A DNA stretch of 64,000 nt, taken from the NCBI RefSeq assembly GCF_003076595.1, contig NZ_CP025785.1:526398-590397 (forward strand), read 5' to 3'. The number at the start of each line of letters is the position of its first letter. The stretch's first letter is position 1. The translations under genes were made by a program, and so were the position numbers. The notes under the pieces were generated by a model that did no database searches, was not told where the DNA came from, and worked only from the letters and a program-made list of their open reading frames with translations. Shown piece after piece: positions 36,876 through 45,990 of this stretch. The stretch comes from Candidatus Borreliella tachyglossi (GTDB lineage Bacteria > Spirochaetota > Spirochaetia > Borreliales > Borreliaceae).

Positions 36876-39688
36876 AGTATCGGGATATTAATAATATATT
36901 TAAATATATTGTTTTAATTTTAGCATTTTTTCTTGTATCTTGTGAATCTTCTAAATTAAAGACAGATAAGAATTTACTAAGTGGTCAACTTGAAAATGGA
37001 CTTAAGTATTATATTTATGGAAATAAAACTCCGGAAAAGGCTGTTCATATGGGGATTTTGTTTCATGTTGGATCTTTGCATGAAGAGGAAAATGAGAGAG
37101 GATTAGCTCATTATCTTGAGCACATGGCTTTTAAGGGAACAAAAGACTATCCGGGTGGTGATGGTATTTTTGAAGTTCTTAAAAAATTTGGGATGGCATT
37201 TGGAGCTGATATTAATGCGCATACTGGGTTTGACCAAACTTATTATCATCTTGATTTGCCAGATGGTAATAATGAAACAGAGATTAATGAGGCTTTAAAT
37301 GTTTTAAAGAACTGGGCTTCACAAATTGAATTTAATGAAGTTGAAATAGATAAAGAGCGAAATGTTATTATTGAAGAGAAAAAGCGTGTAGAGAGCTATC
37401 CTAGTAGGCTGACTGAAAAAGTATTTCCATTTATTCTTGGTAATAGCAGATATACAGTCAGATTACCTATTGGGCTTGAAGAACGAATTTTATCTTTTAA
37501 ATCAGAAGACTTTAAGAAATTTTATAAGAAATGGTATAGACCAGATCTTACTAGTGTAATTATTGTAGGAGACATTGAGCCTAGTGAAATTGAAAAGAAA
37601 GTCAAAGAACAGTTTTCATCTTTAGAAAAACCAGGTAGTGAAATTGAAAAGATTAAAATGAATTTAGACACAGTGATGAGTGAAAAATTTTTAAGTGTAG
37701 AAGATATTGAGATGCCGTTTCCTAATATAACTTTTGTTAAAAAGGATATTCACAATATTGTAAGTACCTCTGGTGAGATTAAAAGAGATATTGAGAAAAC
37801 TTTGCTAGATGGTCTTTTTGAAAATAGATTCGCTGAATTAAAGACTTCTGGATTAAATTATTTGATGTCTTTTGATAGCAGTGATATCTCATTCAAATCA
37901 GATGATAATTATATTTTAATTAATCAAATTGCTGTTAATTTCAATCCAGACCATTTAAAAGAAGGCATTGAAGGATTTTTCTATGAAATGGAGAGAATAA
38001 AGAAATTCGGGTTTACTCAAGGAGAAGTTGACAAGATCAAGTCTCAACTTATAAGTTCTTATAAGATAAGCAAGGATAACATTGGTAAGAGGAATTCATC
38101 TATGATTGCTAACCTTTTGTTAGAAATTGCTTTAGAGGGATCGAAAATGCTTGATATGAATGAATATTATGATATAGCTATTGAGCATCTGAATAAACTT
38201 AGTCTAAAGTCAATATCAGATTTTGCTAAGAGTCAAGCATCCATAAATGATCGTGCTATTATGTATGCTTATTCTAATGATAAATATCATCCTAGTTTGA
38301 CTCTTGAAGAAATTCAAGAATTGCGTGAGATTGCGTTAAAAAGAGATACAAAACCTTATGATGATGTATCAATTCAAGGAGAGTTCTTTAAGAAATCTTT
38401 GGAAAACAAAGATATTATTAATGAGAAGGAATTATCTGATGGAGTTTCATACTTTACTCTTGAGAATGGGGTTGAAGTTTACTTTAAGCATAATGAGCAT
38501 AAGAAAAATATGGTTACTCTTAGTGCAAGTTCTTGGGGAGGTGTGTTAAGCGAGAATGCTGATCTTATTCCTGCTTTATCTTTGGCACCAAGTGTTGTTT
38601 CTAGATCGGGGTATGGAGATTATTCTTCGCTTCAAGTTGAAAAATATTTGTCAGACAAGGTTGTAAGCTTAAGTCCAAGGATTGGTGATCAAACATCAAG
38701 TATTAATGGTAGTGCTGATGTGAAAGACCTTGAGACTCTTTTTCAGCTTATATACTTTACGTTTAATGAGCCAAAGATAGATGATATCGTTTTACAAAAT
38801 AATATTGATAATATAAAGGCAGAAATCAAAAGTAATGAGAATAATTCTAAATATCTTTTTGGTAATGCTGTTGGAAAGTTTCGTACCAATGATGATTATC
38901 GTTTTAGAGATATTCAGGAAACTGATTTGAAAAATGTATCTAAGGATATTCTTTTAGATTTCTATAAAAAGAAATTTACTTATGCAAATAACTTCAAATT
39001 TGTATTTGTGGGAGATGTAGATTTAGAGACAATAAAAACCTTTTCAAGAAAATATTTAGGTAATTTAAGTTCTAAGAAATTGGATGGGTTTAAAGATTTA
39101 GATTACTCTTATAAGAGAGATGTGGAGCGAATAGTTGTAAGGAAAGGTGAGGATGCAAGTAGTATTGTACGTATTTTCTATCCTTTTGAGTTCAAATATA
39201 CACCCGAGAGTGCTTTAAATTATGAGGGTTTAGTACTACTCTTAACCGAGAGCCTTATTAAATCTATTAGAAGGGAAATGTCTAGTGTTTATTCAATCAA
39301 TGCATACTTTGATTGTGATATTAGAAAATATGGTAATTCAGATGGTTTTATAATTGTAGCTTTTACAGTTGAGCCTAAAGCTCTTGATAATGTTTTGAGA
39401 TCTGTTAGTGATCATTTGTTAGAAAGACAGAAAAAAGAGTTTGGAGACGATGATTTTAATTACGTTAAGAAAAACCTTATTAAAAATCAGGATAATAACT
39501 CTGAATCTGATTGGTATTGGACTTCAAAAATATTGCATTCAGTTCTTTGGTATGATACTTTTATAGATACTTTCAGTATTAAATTTATTGAAAAAAATTT
39601 AAACAAAGATGTTATAAATTCATTAATTAAGAAACTTAATTTTAATCAGAGAACAGAGATTGTGTTAATTCCGGAAAAAAGTAATTAG
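36872..39688 (+). CDS. M16-family zinc protease, lipoprotein
   Basis: A 938-residue insulinase/pitrilysin-type protease with a lipoprotein signal (ILAFFLVSC, Cys24). The inverted zinc motif HYLEH is at residues 80-84, followed by the third ligand region RNVIIEEKKRVESYPSR. Two M16 halves are present: the active N-terminal half and an inactive C-terminal half (starting near residue 530, with YFTLENGVEVYFKHNEH). It is anchored in the envelope, probably facing the periplasm, and would cut peptides or unfolded proteins. Co-translated with the preceding secreted protein gene. Confidence 0.92.
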   Translation: MKYRDINNIFKYIVLILAFFLVSCESSKLKTDKNLLSGQLENGLKYYIYGNKTPEKAVHMGILFHVGSLHEEENERGLAHYLEHMAFKGTKDYPGGDGIFEVLKKFGMAFGADINAHTGFDQTYYHLDLPDGNNETEINEALNVLKNWASQIEFNEVEIDKERNVIIEEKKRVESYPSRLTEKVFPFILGNSRYTVRLPIGLEERILSFKSEDFKKFYKKWYRPDLTSVIIVGDIEPSEIEKKVKEQFSSLEKPGSEIEKIKMNLDTVMSEKFLSVEDIEMPFPNITFVKKDIHNIVSTSGEIKRDIEKTLLDGLFENRFAELKTSGLNYLMSFDSSDISFKSDDNYILINQIAVNFNPDHLKEGIEGFFYEMERIKKFGFTQGEVDKIKSQLISSYKISKDNIGKRNSSMIANLLLEIALEGSKMLDMNEYYDIAIEHLNKLSLKSISDFAKSQASINDRAIMYAYSNDKYHPSLTLEEIQELREIALKRDTKPYDDVSIQGEFFKKSLENKDIINEKELSDGVSYFTLENGVEVYFKHNEHKKNMVTLSASSWGGVLSENADLIPALSLAPSVVSRSGYGDYSSLQVEKYLSDKVVSLSPRIGDQTSSINGSADVKDLETLFQLIYFTFNEPKIDDIVLQNNIDNIKAEIKSNENNSKYLFGNAVGKFRTNDDYRFRDIQETDLKNVSKDILLDFYKKKFTYANNFKFVFVGDVDLETIKTFSRKYLGNLSSKKLDGFKDLDYSYKRDVERIVVRKGEDASSIVRIFYPFEFKYTPESALNYEGLVLLLTESLIKSIRREMSSVYSINAYFDCDIRKYGNSDGFIIVAFTVEPKALDNVLRSVSDHLLERQKKEFGDDDFNYVKKNLIKNQDNNSESDWYWTSKILHSVLWYDTFIDTFSIKFIEKNLNKDVINSLIKKLNFNQRTEIVLIPEKSN

Positions 39689-41087
39689 TTTGAATTTTGA
39701 ATAACAGGTGTACTGTTATTTTTTGTTATTTCGTCTTTAAAAAGGACTAGTAGCTCTCCAGCTATTAGTCCTTTTTCTTTCCATAATAGTTTTTCTAAAT
39801 TTATAGTCCATTCTTCATATCTCTTTATTCCAAGTTTGGAGAAATATTTTGTATTAATTAGGGATTCTGCAAGATCTTCTTTTGGAATTTAGGTGGTGTA
39901 AGCATAAAATTCATTTATTACTAAGTATTGAGACTTAATATCATAGGCTTTATTATCTAAAAATTTAATCCAAGCTCGTTTATCTTTTGGTAAAACATGT
40001 TGATTCCAGAAATTAGAGATTGCCTTACTAAAATTATTGTCTATAAAGAAATACATGTGTAAAATTTCATGTATGAATATTATCATCTGAGCTACTCTTG
40101 ACATAGAGTCGTCTTCTGAATAAGTTGCAAACGCAATATTCCTTGATTTGTATTTGATTTTCATTATATTATTTTCAGTATATGCTAATTCATTCGTTAT
40201 AATTATGTTTCTTAATATTATTTCTTCTTTATTTAATTTGGTGTTTAGTTTTTGCGCCGTGTTGAAGAATGTAATTATGTCCTCAAGTTTATAGTTGTGC
40301 CCTTTTCATCCTATTTCACTTTCTAATGCATCACTTGATAAAAGAATTCCTCGGAATTCTTTTATCTCAATAAAAAATGCCATCCTTTTTAGCATCAGAG
40401 ACTGATCTTTTAGGGTCTTGAATTTTAATATATATACCCTAGGCGCTGCTATTAAACGAAAATTCAAATGAGTCTCTTCTATAATTTTCTTTTTTATAGT
40501 TGAAAATGAATTTTAAATCAGCATGTATTGCTTGGTTTATATCATAATAAGCATTCATATTAATATATCCGATTTCGCTTATTTGAATCATATTGTTATT
40601 TTTAGTGGATTTTATTTCGTCGTGTTCATTTTCTAGTGATGTATACTTTATGAAATATTGTTTGGAATTCTTTTTTTGAGCATAGGTCTGAGATTATGGG
40701 ATTTAGTATTTTTTCTTGAGCCTTAAATCCGATAGTTTGAGTTTACTCAAACTTGGTTGTTCTGTTTCTGTATTAAGTCTATTACTTTCAATATTATTGA
40801 AAGTAATAGACTTAATATTATTCATTTTAATTTCTAATGTTAATTCTTGATATTGGTTAATTATTTTTGGAATGTGATATGAGTGGCTTTCATCTTTAGT
40901 GATGATTTCTATATCGCCATTTTCATTGCTTAGGAGGTTCAGTACAATATGATGTACTTCATCTTTCGCATCAAAGTATAGTGTTGTTTGATTGTCGCTT
41001 TTTATTGATTTTTCTTGTTGGTGTTGATTTATATATATCATAGAAGCTTGTTAATGAAACTAATATTGCTAAAAATTTTTTCATCAT
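39685..41087 (-). pseudogene. Shattered gene for a secreted HEXXH metalloprotease-like protein
   Basis: Reading the minus strand from ATG 41087, a signal peptide (MKKFLAILVSLTSF) is followed by one frameshift into a 110-residue open piece (40703-41041), a second and third shift, then KYTSLENEHDEIKSTKNN through FEFSFNSS ending at TAG, a continued GIYIKIQDPKRSVSDAKKDG, another shift, an in-frame TGA after SDALESEIG, a 90-residue piece (39889-40164) with FIHEILHMYFF and VINEFYAY, an in-frame TAA, and a last stretch ending at 39685. The HEILH plus downstream NEFYAY suggests a gluzincin-type zinc site. At least four frameshifts and three stops make it non-functional. Confidence 0.8.
39739..39776. 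terminator. Strong hairpin between the M16 gene and the pseudogene tail
   Basis: A 17-base-pair stem (39739-39755 with 39760-39776, one G-T pair) and a four-base loop, with A-run and T-run flanks, so it could end transcription in both directions. It lies 50 bases after the M16 stop. The same bases also read as the end of the decayed protease gene, so the hairpin may be overlapping coding sequence. Confidence 0.65.
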
Positions 41088-41093
41088 TATATC

Positions 41094-41117
41094 TAAAAAA
41101 AAGAACCCAACGGTTCT
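41094..41117 (-). terminator. Rho-independent terminator after the tRNA-Lys/tRNA-Glu unit
   Basis: On the minus strand, AGAACC, a four-base loop and GGTTCT (41102-41117) followed by a run of T (41094-41101). It lies just past the 3' end of tRNA-Glu. Confidence 0.85.
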
Positions 41118-41126
41118 CTCTTTAAA

Positions 41127-41198
41127 CATCCTCTAGGGGAGTCGAACCCCTCTTGCCAGGATGAAAACCTGGAGTCCTAACCGATAGACGAAGAGGAC
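41127..41198 (-). tRNA. trnE: tRNA-Glu (anticodon TTC)
   Basis: Minus strand, 72 bases without encoded CCA. The acceptor pairs GTCCTCT with AGAGGAT, discriminator G. The anticodon arm is CCAGG, loop TTTTCAT, CCTGG, giving TTC. The T arm is AGGGG-TTCGACT-CCCCT. Second gene of a two-tRNA unit behind tRNA-Lys(TTT). Confidence 0.95.
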
Positions 41199-41202
41199 AA
41201 AT

Positions 41203-41275
41203 TGAGCTCAGTAGGACTCGAACCTACGACAAACGCCTTAAAAGGGCGTCGCTCTACCACCTGAGCTATGAGCCC
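41203..41275 (-). tRNA. trnK: tRNA-Lys (anticodon TTT)
   Basis: Minus strand, 73 bases. The acceptor pairs GGGCTCA with TGAGCTC, discriminator A. The D arm is AGCTCAGGTGGTAGAGC. The anticodon arm is ACGCC-CTTTTAA-GGCGT, giving TTT. The T arm contains GTAGGTTCGAGTCCTAC. It is four bases from tRNA-Glu and shares its promoter. Confidence 0.95.
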
Positions 41276-41302
41276 ATGTAAATATTAAAACCACCAAAGC
41301 TA

Positions 41303-41331
41303 ATGGTACAATTTATTTAAAAGTATGTCAA
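41303..41331 (-). promoter_or_regulatory. Promoter of the tRNA-Lys(TTT)/tRNA-Glu unit
   Basis: Minus strand: consensus TTGACA (41326-41331), a 17-base spacer and TACCAT (41303-41308). The -35 and part of the spacer lie inside a perfect 14-base inverted repeat (41313-41326 and 41335-41348). Confidence 0.7.
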
Positions 41332-41348
41332 TATATACTTTTAAATAA
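41313..41348. repeat. Perfect 14-base inverted repeat over the tRNA promoter
   Basis: TTATTTAAAAGTAT (41313-41326), an eight-base loop, and its exact complement (41335-41348). It could fold as a terminator of the upstream tRNA-Lys(CTT) transcript, and it also embeds the -35 region of the next tRNA promoter. Confidence 0.8.
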
Positions 41349-41369
41349 GAAATTAAATCATCAGTTCTT

Positions 41370-41442
41370 TGAGCTGCACAGGACTCGAACCTGTAACCGG
41401 CGGATTAAGAGTCCGACGCTCTACCACTTGAGCTAGCAGCCC
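41370..41442 (-). tRNA. trnK: tRNA-Lys (anticodon CTT)
   Basis: Minus strand, 73 bases. The acceptor pairs GGGCTGC with GCAGCTC, discriminator A. The anticodon loop CTCTTAA gives CTT. The T arm contains ACAGGTTCGAGTCCTGT. The outermost anticodon-stem pair (T-C) is a mismatch. With the TTT isoacceptor next to it, both lysine codons are covered. Confidence 0.92.
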
Positions 41443-41443
41443 T

Positions 41444-41469
41444 CTAGTTATTAGCAAACTAATAACTAG
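41444..41469. repeat. Perfect 11-base hairpin abutting the tRNA-Lys(CTT) 5' end
   Basis: CTAGTTATTAG (41444-41454), loop CAAA, and exact complement (41459-41469). It begins two bases from the mature 5' end of tRNA-Lys(CTT) and lies between that gene and its -10, so it would form the 5' leader of the precursor tRNA. No T-run follows it. Confidence 0.75.
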
Positions 41470-41496
41470 AATAAATTGTTATAAACATAATGTCAA
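41468..41496 (-). promoter_or_regulatory. Promoter of tRNA-Lys(CTT)
   Basis: Minus strand: consensus TTGACA (41491-41496), a 17-base spacer, and TATTCT (41468-41473). It lies directly after the end of the TPR gene. Confidence 0.7.
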
Positions 41497-41502
41497 GGAT
41501 TA

Positions 41503-42129
41503 TTATGGTTTTTTCTCTATCTGTTCTAGCAATTTTTTTGCTTCCGAGTGATTGGGATCTAAGATTAGGAATCTTGTTAAAGATTCTTTTGCTAAGACTT
41601 TATTTTTTGCATTAATTCTTGCTTTTGCAAGTTTTAATAATAAATTTTGATTATTGGGTAAAAATCTTAAAGCATTTTCATATGCAAAATCAGCTTCATT
41701 ATATCTTTCAAGTCTATAAAATGAGTCTGCGATTAAATTATATACCTTTGCTATTCGTGCTCCATTTGAGTCAAGACCAATATATTCTTGAAAATATTTG
41801 AGTGCATTTTTATATTGTCCTTGGAAAAAATAGGCTTCTCCCAGTGCTTGAACTATTCTGATATCGTATTTTTTTATTTCAAGCCCCTTTATGGCTTCTA
41901 TTTCAGCTCTTTTATAGTCTCCAATTGCGATTAGACTCCATACAAATATTGTTCTTGCATCTAAATTATTAGGATTTTGTTTTATCTCATCTTGGGTGTT
42001 ATTAATAGCTTCTTGGAATCTGCCTTCTCTGTATAAGAGGAGTGAATCTTCTTTTTCTTGTGCCTCTAGGAGAATTGAGTATAAAGGTAATATTAGAAGT
42101 ATTTTTGATAAAAAACCTTTATTCAGCAT
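41503..42129 (-). CDS. Secreted TPR protein
   Basis: A 208-residue protein with a signal peptide (ILLILPLYSILLEAQ) and about four tetratricopeptide repeats from residue 25 to the end, for example YREGRFQEAINNTQDEIKQN, LGEAYFFQGQYKNALKYFQE, ADSFYRLERYNEADFAYENA and LTRFLILDPNHSEAKKLLEQ. A periplasmic protein-protein adaptor is likely. The start overlaps the stop of the bactofilin gene (ATGA), and the pairing may link it to the bactofilin scaffold, which is inference. Confidence 0.82.
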   Translation of the reverse strand: MLNKGFLSKILLILPLYSILLEAQEKEDSLLLYREGRFQEAINNTQDEIKQNPNNLDARTIFVWSLIAIGDYKRAEIEAIKGLEIKKYDIRIVQALGEAYFFQGQYKNALKYFQEYIGLDSNGARIAKVYNLIADSFYRLERYNEADFAYENALRFLPNNQNLLLKLAKARINAKNKVLAKESLTRFLILDPNHSEAKKLLEQIEKKP

Positions 42130-42476
42130 TTTTCCTCCATTTCACAATTTCCTTTAAAGATCGCTCCTGAATCTATGAAGAGTTCTTTTGTTTGAATATT
42201 ACCAATTAATGTTCCAGTCTTGTAAATTTTTATTGTTGCTAAGGCCTTTATATTGCCTTTCATTATACCATGATTGAGAAAATGATTGCACTTAATTTCT
42301 GCATCTACATTGGCTTTTTCTCTTAAGTATATTGAGCTTGTAGAGTTTATGATTCCTTTAAGTACCCCTTCAATGATTATTGGTTTACTACTTTCTAGAT
42401 ACCCTTCGAATTCAAAATTATCCTTTATAACATTTTTAGTGTTGCTTTCTTCAAATTCTAGGCTGTCTATGCTCAT
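42123..42476 (-). CDS. Bactofilin (polymer-forming cytoskeletal protein)
   Basis: A 117-residue protein with a bactofilin beta-helix core: FEFEGYLESSKPIIIEGVLK, INSTSSIYLREKANVDAEIK, NHGIMKGNIKALATIKIYK and GTLIGNIQTKELFIDSGAIF are successive coils. Bactofilins polymerise at the membrane and organise peptidoglycan synthesis and cell shape. The start is ATG 42476 with AGGAGC four bases before it; the frame is open for 12 more codons upstream but those overlap a terminator. Co-translated with the TPR gene. Confidence 0.88.
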   Translation of the reverse strand: MSIDSLEFEESNTKNVIKDNFEFEGYLESSKPIIIEGVLKGIINSTSSIYLREKANVDAEIKCNHFLNHGIMKGNIKALATIKIYKTGTLIGNIQTKELFIDSGAIFKGNCEMEEKC

Positions 42477-42486
42477 TATAGCTCCT

Positions 42487-42519
42487 AAAAATGAATGCTT
42501 GGCATCAAGCATTCATTTT
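42487..42519 (-). terminator. Terminator after the BI-1 gene
   Basis: Perfect 14-base stem (42488-42501 with 42506-42519), loop GCAT, followed on the minus strand by T residues. It separates the EF-G/BI-1 genes from the bactofilin gene, whose ribosome site (42481-42486) lies just beyond. Confidence 0.8.
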
Positions 42520-42554
42520 GCTTTAGTATTAATTTTAAGTTTGCATTTGTGCTC

Positions 42555-43250
42555 TCAATCTCTTCTTTGACCTAAAAACCTTAGTAGGTATAAGAATAAA
42601 TTTATGAAATCCAAGTAAAGCTTTAAAGAGGCTACAACGGCCATTCTGTTTTTAACCTCGGTTCCATCTTCTAGCATTCTATTCATCTTAGAGATATTTT
42701 GAACATCATAGGCTGTTAAACCCGTAAATATTATGACTCCTAGTATTGAGATTAAAAAATTGAGCCCTGAACTTCTAAAGAATATATTAACAATAGATGC
42801 AATAATAATGCCCCATAAGCCCATAATGAGATAGCTTCCCATTTTCGTAAGGTCTGTACTTGTTGTATATCCATAAAAGGACATTGCAAGGAAAGTTAGA
42901 GCAGTAATTCCGAATGTGTAGAATATTGAACCTTGTGTGTATATCATAAATACAGAAGACAGTGTTACTCCTGTTAATGCTGAGTATCCTAAAAAAAGTG
43001 CTGTTGCTGTGCTACTTGATATTTTCTCAATTGCGCCACTTATTGCGTAAACGAGTCCAAATTGTACAAGTATTATTGCCATAAATGAAATTGGATTTGA
43101 GAAGACTACCGCTCTCATTATCGCATTTTCAGATGTTGTATATGCAAATACTGCAGATATTAAAAGACCAATTGCCATTAGTCCAAAAACTTGAGCCAAA
43201 AATTTATTTTTTATTCTTATCTCTTGTTTATCTTGAGTTAACTCAAACAT
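42555..43250 (-). CDS. Bax inhibitor-1 (YccA/YbhL) family membrane protein
   Basis: A 231-residue integral membrane protein with seven hydrophobic segments. Family motifs are FLAQVFGLMAIGLLISA, YSALTGVTLSSVF, MSFYGYTTSTDLTKMGSYLIM-like (SFYGYTTSTDLTKMGS) and FTGLTAYDVQNISKM with the conserved Asp of the pH-gated leak channels. Likely inner-membrane ion (calcium or proton) leak or protease regulator. A GGGAGG ribosome site precedes the ATG. It lies 15 bases after the EF-G stop and is read with it. Confidence 0.9.
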   Translation of the reverse strand: MFELTQDKQEIRIKNKFLAQVFGLMAIGLLISAVFAYTTSENAIMRAVVFSNPISFMAIILVQFGLVYAISGAIEKISSSTATALFLGYSALTGVTLSSVFMIYTQGSIFYTFGITALTFLAMSFYGYTTSTDLTKMGSYLIMGLWGIIIASIVNIFFRSSGLNFLISILGVIIFTGLTAYDVQNISKMNRMLEDGTEVKNRMAVVASLKLYLDFINLFLYLLRFLGQRRD

Positions 43251-43265
43251 AATAATGCCTCCCTT

Positions 43266-45350
43266 TTATTTAGCTTTGTTTTGTTCATTAAATTTTTTAC
43301 ATAGGTCATCAAATATAGAACTTGGAACTTTACCGTATCTTAAAAATTCCATTGAAAATTCAGCTTTTCCTTGTGTCGAGGATCTTAAAACAGTTGAGAA
43401 TCCAAACATTTCACTTAAAGGCACTTCAGCTTCAACCTTGGAGAAACTTCCTTCCTCAAGAGAGCCTAGAATTATTCCTCTTCTTTGATTGAGAAGACCA
43501 AACATATTTCCTTGAAATTCCGTTGGACCTTCAAGACTTACTTTCATTATTGGCTCAAGTATTGTAGGTTTTGCCTTATTATAAGCTTCTCTAAAGGCTC
43601 CAAGTGCGGCAAGTTGGAATGCAATGTCAGACGAGTCAACAATGTGATATTGACCATCGTTAATTGTAACTTTAATCCCGACAATTGGGAATCCAATTAG
43701 GGTCCCCTTCTCCATAGCTTTTTGGAATCCCTTGTCACATGATGGAATGTATTCCGTTGGAATTACTCCACCCTTGATGAGATTTACAAATTCATAAACT
43801 TGTCCCTCTGTGTCAAGTGGTTCCATAAATCCAGCGACTCTGCCAAACTGACCAGCACCGCCTGACTGCTTTTTGTGGGTATAGTTAAATTCTGATTTCC
43901 CTGTAATGGTTTCCCTGTATGCTACTTGAGGCATTCCTGTGTCAACTTCTGCTTTAAATTCTCTTTTCATTCTTTCAATGTAAACTTCTAAGTGTAATTC
44001 TCCCATACCCTGTATTATTGTTTCGTTTGATTCGGAGTCTACATAAGTTTTAAATGTAGGATCTTCTTTTGTAAATCTTCCAAGAGCCTTAGCCATATTA
44101 TCAGCTGATTTTTTGTCTTTAGGTTTTACCGATAAAGATATTACTGGGTCTGGAATATACATTGATGTCATTGAATAAGTAATAGATGGATCGCAGAATG
44201 TATCGCCTGATGCACATTCTATTCCAAATAATGCAACAATATCACCACTGCTTCCAGATTCAATGTCCTCAGTATTATTGGCATGCATTCTAATAAGCCT
44301 TCCAACTTTGAACTTTCTAGAAGTCCTGGAATTTATGAGTTCTTGTCCTTTCTTTAAAATACCCTGATATATTCTAACATAAGTCAATTGACCGTATTGT
44401 CCATCTTCCAATTTAAATGCAAGTGCCACAGTAGGCAAATTTTCATCAGTCTTAAGGTCAACTTCTTTTTCATTTGCGTTTAGGTCAAGTGCTACATTTT
44501 TAATATCGTGAGGAGAAGGTAAAAATCTAGTTACAGCGTCAAGTAAAAGCTGAACGCCTTTATTTTTGTAAGCAGAACCCATAAAGACAGGACAAAGTTT
44601 TAAACTTAAAGTACCCGTTCTAATAGCGTTATATATTGCTTCCACAGGGACATTGCTTCCTTCCATATGAAGTTCCATAAGTTCATCATTAAAGTCAGCT
44701 AAAGCATCAAGCATTATTTCTCGCTTTTCTTTTGCCTCATCGAGTAGTTCAGCAGGAATTTCCTTTTCTATAATTTCCGTTCCATCTTTGCCCTCAAAAT
44801 AATAGGCTTTCATTAAGATAAGATCTATAACCCCGAGATGTTTATCTTCAAGTCCAATTGGAATTTGCATTAGAACTGAGTTTAAATCAAGCTTGTCTTT
44901 GAGTTGATCTTTTACATTATTAGGGTTTGCCCCAGTTTTGTCACATTTATTTACGAATGCAAGGCGTGGAACATTGTATCTCTTTAGCTGTCTGTCAACT
45001 GTAATTGATTGAGATTGAACTCCTGCAACAGAGTCAAGAACAAGTATTGCGCCGTCTAGAACTCTAAGTGAGCGCTCAACTTCAATAGTAAAGTCAACGT
45101 GACCTGGAGTGTCAATGATATTGATTGGATGGTCTTTCCATTCAACATGAGTTGCAGCTGATGCTATTGTAATCCCTCTTTCTCTTTCAAGTTCCATTGA
45201 ATCCATTGTTGCCCCAACTCCATCTTTTCCTTTTACTTCATGAATAGCGTGGATTTTATTGCAGTAGAAAAGGATACGTTCTGTGAGTGTGGTTTTTCCT
45301 GAGTCAATGTGGGCACTGATACCTATATTTCGCAATTTTTTATAGTCCAT
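43266..45350 (-). CDS. fusA: Translation elongation factor G
   Basis: Ribosomal translocase, 694 residues. GTPase motifs are [36 protein letters not shown] and [10 protein letters not shown]; domains II-V follow with [20 protein letters not shown] and GSLEEG. Spirochaetes are known to have two EF-G proteins, one for translocation and one for ribosome recycling. The full, canonical motifs here fit the translocating form, but the sequence alone does not prove it. AGGAGG lies 11 bases before the ATG. Followed by the BI-1 gene. Confidence 0.95.
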   Translation of the reverse strand: MDYKKLRNIGISAHIDSGKTTLTERILFYCNKIHAIHEVKGKDGVGATMDSMELERERGITIASAATHVEWKDHPINIIDTPGHVDFTIEVERSLRVLDGAILVLDSVAGVQSQSITVDRQLKRYNVPRLAFVNKCDKTGANPNNVKDQLKDKLDLNSVLMQIPIGLEDKHLGVIDLILMKAYYFEGKDGTEIIEKEIPAELLDEAKEKREIMLDALADFNDELMELHMEGSNVPVEAIYNAIRTGTLSLKLCPVFMGSAYKNKGVQLLLDAVTRFLPSPHDIKNVALDLNANEKEVDLKTDENLPTVALAFKLEDGQYGQLTYVRIYQGILKKGQELINSRTSRKFKVGRLIRMHANNTEDIESGSSGDIVALFGIECASGDTFCDPSITYSMTSMYIPDPVISLSVKPKDKKSADNMAKALGRFTKEDPTFKTYVDSESNETIIQGMGELHLEVYIERMKREFKAEVDTGMPQVAYRETITGKSEFNYTHKKQSGGAGQFGRVAGFMEPLDTEGQVYEFVNLIKGGVIPTEYIPSCDKGFQKAMEKGTLIGFPIVGIKVTINDGQYHIVDSSDIAFQLAALGAFREAYNKAKPTILEPIMKVSLEGPTEFQGNMFGLLNQRRGIILGSLEEGSFSKVEAEVPLSEMFGFSTVLRSSTQGKAEFSMEFLRYGKVPSSIFDDLCKKFNEQNKAK

Positions 45351-45990
45351 GGGACACTTTTCCTCCTAAGTTTATATAAATAGAACGCTAATTACCTTAG
45401 TTATTTTACATGATTTTTTGAAAAAAATCTATTTTAAGTGTTTGAGGTCAATTTTGACTTGAGAAAATCCCATTGCCTTCAAGGTGGATTAACACATTCC
45501 TAATTACTTTTGGAGATTTACACATGATAGATTAATAGAAGAAGCACCTTGATCCTATAAGTAATTATAAAGAAGTTATTACTTTGCTTATCAATTTTAA
45601 TTTTTGTCTCTTGTAATAATTTGAGGTAAAAAAGTAATGAGAAGATTAAAAAATTTAACAAAGTTTAAGATAGTCTTTCATTCTTAAATAAAGATACAAA
45701 TTAATTTATGAGTTTATTTTCAAGATAAGGGCTCTGGTTAAACTGTTTGAGCAAATATTAATCCAAGACATTAATGATTAGTAATAAGTACATAATTAAA
45801 TTAATTTTCAACTTAATCTTGCAGGAATTGTGCTTGACTAAATTTTATTAAGTATATACAATTTTTTACAAGGAATATATCATTTAGTAAATTTTGAATT
45901 TATTGATTAAAAATTCTTATATTTAATGAATTTACTCTTTCTTTACTTTATATTTTATACTCCTAAGAATAACCATTTGGAGGGTATAAG
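45351..45990. other. 640-base intergenic region between EF-G and KTSC genes
   Basis: AT-rich, with many stops in all frames. It holds the presumed upstream control region of fusA (minus strand, no promoter I would defend), and a lipoprotein gene remnant at 45567-45716. The part from 45720 to 45960 shows nothing I can name. The ribosome site of the KTSC gene (GGAGGG, 45979-45984) closes the region. Confidence 0.5.
45567..45716 (+). pseudogene. Remnant of a lipoprotein gene
   Basis: From 45567 the frame reads IKKLLLCLLSILIFVSCNN, a classic lipoprotein signal with lipobox FVSC, but the start codon is ATA instead of ATG and a TAA follows two codons after CNN. In the same frame KSNEKIKKFNKV, stop, DSLSFLNKDTN, stop continue. 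This is the pattern of a decayed small lipoprotein gene. Length of the original gene cannot be judged. Confidence 0.55.

Noticed and set aside
39889-40164. A genuine 91-residue zinc protein with HEILH
   Set aside because: Flanking frames continue the same protein on both sides through stops and shifts, so it is a fragment of a pseudogene.
40703-41041. A genuine 112-residue protein
   Set aside because: Its first codons overlap a signal peptide in another frame; it is the N-terminal fragment of the same decayed gene.
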